Below, piece after piece: positions 55,086-64,000 of a stretch of 64,000 nucleotides of DNA. Below the pieces are notes generated by a model. The model was not told the DNA's origin. It saw nothing but the letters and a program-made list of their open reading frames with translations, and did not search any database. Each line of letters starts with the position of its first letter. The stretch's first letter is position 1. A program made the position numbers and the translations under genes. The stretch is from Niebla homalea (Eukaryota > Ascomycota > Lecanoromycetes > Lecanorales > Ramalinaceae). The stretch covers positions 1,302,001 through 1,366,000 of the forward strand of contig JAHGAU010000001.1 in the NCBI GenBank assembly GCA_019925105.1, given 5' to 3'.

Positions 55086-55875
55086 GGCAAGGTCAATCAG
55101 ATACCCCTCGTTTTTGCAATGAGATATTCATGCGACTAGTGATCGTCTCCAGATAAAGGGGCGTAGCAAGGGCTCAGTGTATTGTTCTCAGCTGGAGGGG
55201 TGGATGGTGAAAGCACGTATCACAGTAGAAGCGCATTGCAGCGACCGTTTCCAGGCTCACTCAAGACGGTCACCCAGCGGCTACTTTTAGGGCTAGCTGC
55301 TTCGGCTGCTGCTGCGGGCACGTGCGGAACATGCGGGCTCCCCGCGGCTGTTTAAGCTTCCTATTGGACCATCAAATAGCTATAATCCTCTGCAAGTTGT
55401 GATCAAACCTTTCTGTATCCCTGGAAGATGCGGTTTGCAGCGTTCAAGCATAACACTTGTCACTCATTGCCTCTCCTCTCATCGTCCGAAGGCAGAGCAC
55501 GGTTCCCCAGGGACGATTTCAGCCTTTGCTGTAGAACGCCTCAACACATTCTCGCCCTAATCCGAAAAGTGCCCTTAGGCAATCAATTATAAATCTATCC
55601 GTGTGTCGGTAATCCTGCTTGCTTGTGTATTCATCGGCTTTCATATTTCTTACTCCCGCTGAGCCGGCCTATCAAGCGACTGGTCTCAGTCAGTCTTCTA
55701 AGAATCTTGCTTGGTATGATCCTGCAGATCCTAATAATCCGCAGTTGACTTGAGCCCCGACTATTGGAGTTGAACACACCTTCTTATTCTCTACCGATCT
55801 CCTCCGCTCAAATGGCGAATAGGTATAGACTCCACCTGCGAAGGCATTTGATGTAGGACTTGGTCCCTGGCAAAC
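55086..55875. promoter_or_regulatory. Divergent NDUFA11-UBP2 intergenic region
   Basis: These 790 bp separate two divergent start codons and hold both promoters. I searched for tRNA boxes and small genes and found nothing. A GC-rich patch lies around 55300-55350. Confidence 0.5.
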
Positions 55876-58800
55876 ATGGCGGTTCGTCTGAATGGAGGTA
55901 CATGACAAGCGTCTTGATCATGCCCCTGGCTTAGTGCTAACATATATACAGGGAAAACGGCGCCACGACTGATCCAAGACCTAAATGCATACAATCCCCA
56001 TCTGCGGAACGGCGATCCAAAAACCGCGTTGACTCATACTTATTTCAACGACGCAGAAGAAGAGGATGAGCATCCTCCCCTGCCCTTCGCTAGATGCCGA
56101 CATCAATGGGCAATCAAGAGCAATCAAAGTATCCTGCCAGGGGATGATACGTACGTACCTAGCCTTCGAGATGACTGGATATTCGCGTGCTGCTGCACGA
56201 AATGTCGCAGTCACTTATATTTTCGGGTCGACTATGGGCCGCAAGATCAACATTTCAAACCCTGCCCTCGAGTAGACAGACCCCTTCATCATTTCATGTC
56301 CCAGCCTGATGGTCCTGGAGTGGCTTCCGGCAAAGTCAACGGGGAAGGTCCTGGCGTAGAGCCTTCAATTTCTACATGCAACTTCGTATGCTCTAACGAG
56401 TCGTGCAACACTTCGATCAAGATATCTTTCAGGCCTCCCCGATTGAAGGATGATTGGATATCACTGTTGACTGACAAAGTCATTATCAAGGCGCGAGTCG
56501 AGAGGGCAATTAGTAGTGACCCGGAAAGATTTCAAGGACATGCGCCGCCTCTCCCAGGCTCTGTGCTTGAGACCCTCTTCCGCCTGGTGAGGATTGCATT
56601 GACGGCGGATGACGGTGATCCCACCAAGAAACCGTATGCTCGGAATGGGAAGAGCTGGCTTCTCAACTTTGGTGAAGAATCTGCGAGCCTGATGGAATAC
56701 CTGGGCTTCACAAGTGATGTAAAGGTGGTCCTTGAGCAACGTCAGTATGGATCTAATACTTTCCAGGGCGGCCCGTGGCAGTGGCCAAAAATTGACCGGA
56801 ATGCTCAGATCCCATTTCAGGACCCGCTCAGGATCCTGCTGGACGACGTCAGAGAGGAAATCTATACGCTCATGATGGCTAGACCAGACGATGAGAGGCG
56901 GAGCGCCAAATTCGAGCACATCCCAACTATGGCCTCCATGGGGTTGAAAGCTACGCTGGGTTGTGCCGAGTACAAGGTAAATTCCAAATCACGGACGGTC
57001 GATCTTACCATCGACGAACATCCTGCCTATGCTGGTGTAGGTGCCGTTGCTGATTTCCATGACGATCTCGTCTATTTCGCATATGTCCGTCAGATAAGTA
57101 CTGATAAGGACAACATACCCTACTATCTACAATGCCTTCAAACAATTGCTGAGGGTCGAGAAAGCGAAGAGCTCGGCACTAAAGCCGCTGTCGAGGAAAG
57201 TGAAGGCCGTTTCAGCTTGCGAGACGTGAAACAGGCTTATCGAAATCTGGGTCAAAACGTACACGAGAAGAGTTTGGCTGATGACACCATCATTGGCAGC
57301 TTCCAAGCCCGGCTGTCCGATGCTCCCAAGCAAGAAACCCTGTTGAGGCGGGATTTAGGCATCATCGGAAGACATCGAAGGAGTTACAAGATCCAGAACA
57401 TGGCAGCGCAAGCAGTCAGCAACTACGAACAGGCTCTAGGATTTTTGGATACTGAGGAGAGCACAAGTGATGAATTCATTACAACAATGTTTGCACTCAA
57501 GGTGGAGGGCAATCTAAGCAACGAAGCAACAGCCCGCCAGGCAATCGCCATCATTGCCAATCACAGGAAGAGTAGTTCGCTCAAGCAGTGGCTCGAGACA
57601 GGTCATCTTAATCCAACAGAGATGGATGCCAGCCAGGCTTATGCCAGGCTTGATATCCCCGACCGTACTATGGATGACGAAATGATTCTGGCCATCTACA
57701 AGGTCCAAGCAGATGATGCTCCCTCTCAAGCGGACGATCTGAGAAAGGCGCTCACCGCGATCGCGAAAGCAAGGGCTTCGAAGATCCTATTAGAGTATGC
57801 CGGGGTCGGTATCGATGGTGCAAAATATCCTCTTGATCAGTGGCCTGTCGCACTCGGCAACATTGGCAACACTTGTTATCTCAACAGCCTACTGCAATTC
57901 TATTTCTCGATACGGCCGTTTCGGGAGCTTGTGCTTGGGATTGAGAAGTTCAGAACACCCTTAGACCAGGAAAGCATCAGATTAAAACGGATTGGAGGTA
58001 GAATTGTGACCAAGAGAGAAGTCGAGCGCGCTCAGCGTACGGCTGACGAGTTGAGGAAGTTATTCCAGACCCTCATCGAAACCTCAAGACGCTCCATCAG
58101 ACCGGACACAGAGGTCGCCAGACTTACTCTCTTGACTCCAAAGGCTGAAATCGCCCGAAGGCAATCGATCCGACAATCAGCGAATGCCGATCAGCGACCA
58201 AGCTTTGCTCCAGGCCTTGGAACCATCAATGGTGTTGCTGTACAGGGGCCATCTTGGCCAGCTCCACCACAAGGTTTCTCTGATGAGGCAGCCATTGTTG
58301 ATGGCCCACCGGCAGAAATGGACACACGGCCTTCAGAAAACCGCGAATCAGCCAACAGCTCCAGTGAAACACTTGTCGATGCCCCAGTGACAAGCAGCAT
58401 AGATGGTGTGGATGTGGAGGAGGGTTTCAAAGATCAGAAGGAACTGATTCTGCAAACCGAGCAAAACCAATCATCAGAGGAAGGAGGTCTTGCGACAGTA
58501 GCAGCTCCTCATCCTAATCTAAACCCGCTTTCTGAGACCTCATCATCTCCTTTGAATGCTAAGGCGCTTGCTCCGTTTTCTGGACTAGATGAAGCACCTC
58601 AAGTTGCCCAGACCGTCGATGGTCCTACTTCCACTCAAGGAATGGAACCCCCTTCCAGCCTGCCGCCACCGGTGCCTCCTAGACCGAAACCCTCTCTCGA
58701 ACCGGACGAAGCTGTGAAAGAAGCAGAGTTTGCCGCTCAACAGCAGGATGTGAACGAAATCGCCTATAACATTCTCAACCAAATGCAGTGTGCTATAAAA

Positions 58801-60009
58801 GCCGAGGACCGTGATGAGGAAGGTGAGCAGCTCGATCAAATCAAGAGCCTTTTCTATGGAAAGCAAAAGACCTTCATTACGAGTCAGTCAGGAGAGGTGA
58901 GAATGAAGGAAGAATTCATGTCCGACATCAAAGTAAATGTTTTGGATGGCCCTCAAGATATCTACTCAGCACTTGACGGTGCTTTCGACGTTGAGGATGT
59001 TGTTGTAGCCGGTGGCGTGGAGCCAAAGTACTACACAATCAGTCGACTACCTCCTGTCTTGCAGATCCACATCCAACGAGGCCAATATGACCCTCAAACA
59101 AGGAAGGAGTTCAAATCTGACAATCATCTGGAACTCAGAGAGATAATCTACATGGACAGGTATATGGATTCTTCAGACCCGGAAATACTCAGGAGACGCC
59201 AAGAGTCATGGCAGTGGAAACGGCGCTTGAATACGTTGGAGTTTCGCCGGGATCAATTAATGGCTTCCGATGTAGGTAACCCGAAACCTGATCGTTGTTC
59301 CTCTATTAAAACCAACAGTTGCAGATGGACATGTCCACCGTACTTGAAAGCGCCCACAGGTACCTACAGCAGCTCGCCAAGATTCAAGGAGAACACGCTA
59401 TACATGTGCCATCCGCGCTCCTCGAGACTCTTGCAAAGGCCGCTGCAGAGGCAAAGGTGGAGCTCCGAGGTGAGAGACAGCTAGTGTGTAGAGCGAAGGC
59501 TTCTGCTAACTGGCAAAGGCCTTGAATGCCAGATCAAAGATTTGAGAGCCCAAATAGTTTCCCAGTTCAGCGACCTCCGAGGATTTCCCTATAGACTATC
59601 AGCTGTCTTCATTCATCGCGGCTCGACCAATGCTGGTCACTACTGGATCTATATCTACGACTGCAAAGCCCAGATCTGGAGGAATTACAATGACGAGAAA
59701 GTCACATTGGTCTCTGATGTCCGCGAGATCTTTGACCCACCCAAAGGCCAACGTCCTCCAACACCTTATTTCCTAGTCTACGTGAGGGACGACAAGAAGG
59801 AAGCTCTCGTGGATCCAATTTGTCGAGAGGTAAAGGACGCGCCCCCCGAAGAGTCGGAGGACATCACGATGGAGCAATATGAGCCAATCGAGCTTGAGGA
59901 CCAGATTACCAGTACCTACGCTTCCTTGCAGCCGCCTACCGTGAGTTCTGGGCCGTCGGGAGTTGTGGATTGGGATGACGGCCAGCAAAAATACTTTACC
60001 GGACAGTAG
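55876..60009 (+). CDS. UBP2: Ubiquitin carboxyl-terminal hydrolase Ubp2
   Basis: Ubp2 is a ubiquitin-specific protease (USP). In yeast it trims K63-linked chains and counteracts Rsp5. Four exons fit in phase: 55876-55897, 55952-59271, 59325-59469 and 59519-60009, giving 1325 aa. The start MAVRLNGGKTAPRLIQDLNA relies on a 22-nt first exon. A Cys-rich N-terminal region follows (WIFACCCTKCRSHLYFRVDY), then helical repeats resembling the UBA-like repeats of Ubp2. The catalytic domain begins with GNIGNTCYLNSLLQFYF (Cys649) and ends with the His box FIHRGSTNAGHYWIYIYD (His1203) and WRNYNDEKVTLV. A Ser/Pro-rich insert of about 200 aa splits the domain (about 730-920), typical of Ubp2. A coiled segment (QLAKIQGEHAIHVPSALLET) precedes the His box. 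Confidence 0.93.
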
Positions 60010-60668
60010 GGTGGACTTTTGCCACTCTCCTGCGCGGCCTCGAACGAAGCACAGGACGTCCACCCTACGCGAGCCTTTCGGGAAAAGGGTTGTTGTGTTG
60101 CTAGCATGACGAATTATCCTCACGTACCTGGTGGTGATTGGCAAATTGTGGATTTTGGTGTCAATCTGTCGACCTACTATCACTTGAGTTGCATACATAC
60201 AGGGTCATAGCGTTGGAGTTCGAGATACACGGCTACAGTCCTCACCACCGCAATTTTGGTGGGGAACATATGCATATGATACCCTGGATTCTTCGGCGCA
60301 GCACCTTCTTGATAGCACTTCAATTGAGCATTGAATGGTTGTGTGTATAGTAGTGAGATGGAGATGGAGCAGATTATTCAAGGCTTTTTGCCAATGAACG
60401 TTAGCAATGCTATACCAGTAGCCTTTCTCTTGACTCTTTCCCCTAGTGCCTCTAATCCGCTCGTTGTGATGGAGTCATGGAGATCTTGGCTGTGACAAAC
60501 AAGGCTAGCTCCACATGAAATGCCAAGATTCTCGCGCACTATCATGCTTCTGTGAGGAAATGTACGAAGTATGATACATACATTGCAATCGTGGAATCCT
60601 GTTCCCACTGCGCAATCTGATCTGCTTCTTCGTTTGCAGACCTCACATGCTTGCGCTCGAGTGTGGAC
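60010..60668. other. UBP2 3' region / SURF6 promoter
   Basis: No gene is recognised in this gap between two + strand genes. A short - strand frame covers the SURF6 first exon but is a shadow. Confidence 0.5.
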
Positions 60669-62427
60669 ATGGCCAATGACGTTAAACATGACAGCTTAGA
60701 AGTATGCCAGAGCGTCTCTCATGCAGCCTGTACGAAGCAGCTGCTAAACTGCCATCTTACAGGAACGACTAAGGAGCCATGCAAGGTCATTTGATGGTCT
60801 GCTTTCCATAATACCCGCCAAGCATTATTTTGGGGAGGACAACAGCGTAAGATCCTGCAGACAAAGGCCCCATTACAGGTAGAACCAAGTTTGACATGGC
60901 TATGGCCCTCAGGATCAATGGAAGCGGAAAAAGCAAACGAAGGAGCAGGCGCGGAACGCGAGGATGGCCAAGCTCGACCCTGACAATTACAAGAGCGCAA
61001 AAGATGTATTGGACGAGCAGCAGGCTGCTGAGCGGAAGAGGAAAATGGCGGAGGACGACGAGGATGCGCCCCCAGATGGCATAGATGTCGAGATACCCGG
61101 TGACGGCAAGGAGAGCAAAGCAAAGAAGACGAAAAAGCAGATGAAGCAGGAGAAGGGCGATGTGAGCCTTCTCAGAGACCAGTCCTCTGAACCTAGGAAT
61201 ACATCTCAGGCCATTAGACAGAAGCTGTCGGATGAGGCTGGAGCCGCCGCGGAGAAAAGGAAATTCAATAAACAGCTGAAGAAGGACAAGGCTGAAAAGA
61301 AAAGGTCGAAATCGAAAGCCAAGAAGGAGCGCAAAGCCGAGAAAACCTCGCAGAGAGAGGAGATTGTGCAGGGCACCGGAGCTGATTTGGTGGGGCGCGG
61401 GACTCTATCAGACGACCAAGACTTATCCTTCGAAGACCCCATCGCTGAGGACAATATTTCAACCAATCCCGTTGCTCCTTCATCGACGGCAACGCCTTCA
61501 CCACCTGTGCATTCACCCGCCTTCGATGCTTCCGAAAATCATTCCGTCTCATCCTCAATATCTTCACTGCCACCTTCCGGACCACCAGGTCAAGACGTTT
61601 CCATCACCAAATCACAGCTTGGCTCCACCGAGTCCCAGCACGTATCTAAGCCTGATCCAGAAGAACTCAAGTCTCGCCTCCAGTCACGTATCGAAACTTT
61701 CCGAACTGAGCGCAAGGCAGATGGGCCTAATGGAAATCCAGTCCGGACTCGACAAGATCTCCTGGACGCACGTCGTCAGAAAGAAGAAGTAAGAAAAGCT
61801 CACAAGAAAGAGCTGCGGCAAAAGGCCAAAGAAGAAGAAGCCGCACGAAAGGCCGATTTGTTAGCTCGAGGATCGCCATTGCTGTCACCAGGCTCTCCGT
61901 TATCCCCGTCTGCGGAGGCGAACACGCACGGCCTTTCCTTTGGCCGCGTGGATTTTGGCAACGGACAACGTGCATCATCCAGTCTGAATGATATCCTCAA
62001 GCCTGGAGGTAGACCAAAAGGTCCGTCAGATCCTACGACAGCTCTCATCGCTGCAGAAAACCGACAGTCTCGTCTATCAGGCTTTGATCCCGCCAAACAG
62101 GCAGATATAGCGCAGAAGGATTCGTGGCTGAATGCCAGGAAGCGCGCTCACGGAGAACGCATGCGTGATGACACTAGTCTGCTGAAGAAGACACTCAAGC
62201 GCAAACAGAAGCAGAAGAAAAAGAGCGAGAAGGAATGGGGGGACAGGAATGAAGGTATCCGAAAAGGGCAAGAGATGAGGCAGAAGAAGAGAGAAACGAA
62301 TTTGGCGAAGAGACGGGATGAAAAAGGGGGGAAACGGAAAAAGGTCAAGGAACCCAAAGCGCGCGCTGGGTTCGAAGGCTCGTTCAGGGCGAAGGCTTCT
62401 AGCGGGAATGGTAAGAAGACGAGATGA
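60669..62427 (+). CDS. RRP14: SURF6/Rrp14 nucleolar ribosome-biogenesis protein
   Basis: Rrp14 (SURF6) is a nucleolar factor needed for both ribosomal subunits, mainly 60S. Three exons fit in phase: 60669-60701, 60763-60846 and 60913-62427, giving 543 aa. The two short 5' exons supply the conserved SURF6 N-terminal domain: MANDVKHDSLEERLRSHARS, FDGLLSIIPAKHYFGEDNSD and QWKRKKQTKEQARNARMAKL. A Met at 60964 would miss this domain. The middle is Ser/Pro-rich and disordered. The C-terminal SURF6 domain is very basic and helical: RKRAHGERMRDDTSLLKKTL, KEWGDRNEGIRKGQEMRQKK and RAGFEGSFRAK. Intron donors are gtatgc and gtaaga. Confidence 0.92.
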
Positions 62428-63579
62428 ATTGGTGGGATGCAAGCAATGATCCAGCTTTAGTGTGACATCAACGTCAAGATCTTCCAGCTATTTTGTGCTT
62501 GCCCTGACCTCCGTCTCTTCGTGATCGAAAGGCAATGCTGGCCCCTTGGACCCAATGCCAGGGCAGCATCACGTGCTCCCCCTTAGCAAGCGTTGCGTAT
62601 GCTTGTATCGAGATGCTGACCAGAATCTCTAGCAAAGACTCAGTCTCTCTGCTATTGTTAGCCATCAGTCCCCTGAAGCAGTACTGCCACTCAATGCTTG
62701 ACATGCACTCCTACAACGCCACCATTGCCTTCTAGCAGGGACTAAATACCACTTGAGCTTGATTATGAAAAAGATCGTCCCAAAAGCCTTGCCGACCGTC
62801 CACGAATTCGCGTAATCAACGGACAGTGGCTGCTGTCCTATCTCGAAGTCCTGGAGCACATCAAATACTCAGGTTGTAGAATCACTCTCAACTCGATTAA
62901 ACTGCATGCATATATGCGGTGTTTGCTTGGAGATTTGCAGAATGAGCTGCTAGGTGCTACTAGAGTATTGGCGTTGACTTGGATCAGATAGAAACAGACG
63001 TATTTCAAGCTTGAGAGGACTCTGGGAGAGGCGTAACGGGGATACCTAGGTCTCCATCAAACGTAGGATGAGCGCATAAAGGCTGTTGAATCTGTGGAAG
63101 AAAGGGACAGGGACTAAAGGACATAGAATGGAGCACCCCCAAGGGCACCAGATTCAAGGTATCGTATCAATAATCGAGGACATATCAAGCTTGGAGCGAA
63201 GGATTTGGGACAGTTTCATATGATCTCAGGGGCATCCATGATACGTTATACAAAGCTAGCGCTTCTCCAACATAACGTCAGCTTCCTTCCATTCATGAGA
63301 TCAATTTGAGTGATTACAGCCCAGTACCAATCAAGCAATGAACATTTCGATTCTCATCCCAAGTGATTTGGATCCTTACAGTCCTCTTGACATTTCATAG
63401 ATCCGAGACAGACTAGACGCAGAGATCTAGGTTATAAGTGCTCGCCATCCTGGCCCCGATCAGCGGGTTACGGTCCAGCAATCTTTTCTTCTGTACTGTG
63501 TTTCTCTTGCTTTCCTTCAGCTTCTTTATTGCCTTTCAAGCAGCTGTCACTTCTCCTGTCAAAAGATCCAAGTCTCGAG
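62428..63579. other. SURF6 3' region / chitinase promoter
   Basis: This 1.15-kb gap has no supported gene. A frame at 63438-63641 begins with a signal-peptide-like stretch, but it is out of frame with the chitinase and reads antisense to its conserved sequence. I see no tRNA. Confidence 0.5.
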
Positions 63580-64000
63580 ATGGCCCCCAAAGAAAGTTTC
63601 AGGACTGTGGCCTACTACGTCAACTGGTTCGTGAAGCGTGATGACTATCCTCGGGGAATAGGCGATTATCATGCTGAACGCAAAACCAAAGGGCGATCTA
63701 TGGCAGAGACCATCAGCCGCAGGGTATACCAGCAGACAATCTCAGTCATATCTTGTACGCCTTTGCGAACGTGCGGCCTGAGAGCGGTGAAGTGTAAGCA
63801 GAGCTAGAAACCTGGCTGTTTGCCTCCAAATTCCTTACAACTATAAAGGTATCTCACAGACACTTGGTCAGATACGGATAAAGTCAGTGGCAAAGCCTCT
63901 TTGGATCTTAGCAACAAGTGCTGATCAAAAGTAGCATTATCCTAGCGATTCCTGGAATGATACCGGCAACAACGTCTATGGATGCATCAAGCAACTTTTC
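63580..64000 (+). CDS. GH18 chitinase, 5' part (runs off the window)
   Basis: GH18 chitinases hydrolyse chitin. This type, without a signal peptide, resembles the intracellular or autolysis ChiB class of filamentous fungi. Four 5' exons fit in phase: 63580-63626, 63692-63793, 63849-63882 and 63935 to the window end. Joined they read [60 protein letters not shown] and [20 protein letters not shown]. These are the first beta-strand and loop of the GH18 barrel. The catalytic DxxDxDxE motif lies beyond the edge. Class and activity are inferred from family resemblance. Confidence 0.88.

Noticed and set aside
60964..62427. SURF6 starting at the Met at 60964
   Set aside because: Two short upstream exons add the conserved SURF6 N-terminal domain in phase.
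63438..63641. Signal-peptide-like frame overlapping the chitinase start
   Set aside because: It is out of frame with the GH18 sequence. The conserved [16 protein letters not shown] start is clearly the real one.

Overview
The window is nuclear DNA of a filamentous ascomycete (Pezizomycotina). The evidence is the gene content (FKS1, GH47 mannosidase, a CRZ1-type factor, AUR1, Hpc2, Rsc1/2, GH18 chitinase) and the many short introns of about 50-60 nt with GT..AG ends and CTAAC/CTGAC branch sites. Eurotiomycetes is my best guess at class, but it rests on remembered protein flavour, not on a tree. I reconstructed 25 protein genes, checking intron phase in each. One runs off the right edge. There is one tRNA gene. 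I see no transposons, CRISPR arrays, viral genes or secondary-metabolite cluster. This is ordinary housekeeping chromosome with gaps of 0.2-2 kb.

Layout. 2.0-10.3 kb: FKS1 (glucan synthase) and LCB1 (serine palmitoyltransferase), both +. 12.2-20.7 kb: LDB17/SPIN90, a long GH47 mannosidase and CCT6, all -. 21.0-22.9 kb: NOP56 (+), divergent from CCT6. 23.1-27.3 kb: OTU1 (-) and RSC1/2 (+), divergent. 27.7-29.2 kb: an unknown coiled-coil ORF (-) and RSA3 (+). 30.2-36.5 kb: AUR1, a GrpB-family gene and CRZ1, all -. 37.2-41.4 kb: UBI3 (+), TMA16 (-) and EXO1 (+). 41.7 kb: a tRNA-Ser(UGA) gene. 42.2-46.9 kb: a p58IPK/DNAJC3 co-chaperone (-), an unknown gene (+) and a small secreted or GPI-like protein (+). 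47.5-55.1 kb: HPC2, RPAP1, TBCC and a complex I NDUFA11-type subunit, all -. 55.9-64.0 kb: UBP2, SURF6/RRP14 and the start of a GH18 chitinase, all +.

Themes. The targets of three antifungal classes lie within 30 kb: FKS1 (echinocandins), LCB1 (myriocin) and AUR1 (aureobasidin A). CRZ1 is the usual calcineurin-dependent regulator of cell-wall genes such as FKS. A second theme is ribosome and protein quality control: NOP56, RSA3, TMA16, SURF6, UBI3, CCT6, p58IPK, OTU1 and UBP2.

The most unusual object is the tRNA-Ser(UGA) gene at 41713-41875. It has the usual intron next to the anticodon. Its D-loop is also split by 51 nt that look exactly like one of this genome's spliceosomal introns (gtacgc...ctaac...cgcag). 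All helices of a normal tRNA-Ser form only when both insertions are removed. A TATA-like box lies about 25 bp upstream and a T6 terminator follows. Two GC-AG introns (LDB17, TMA16) and two frame-preserving introns (HPC2, TBCC) also stand out.
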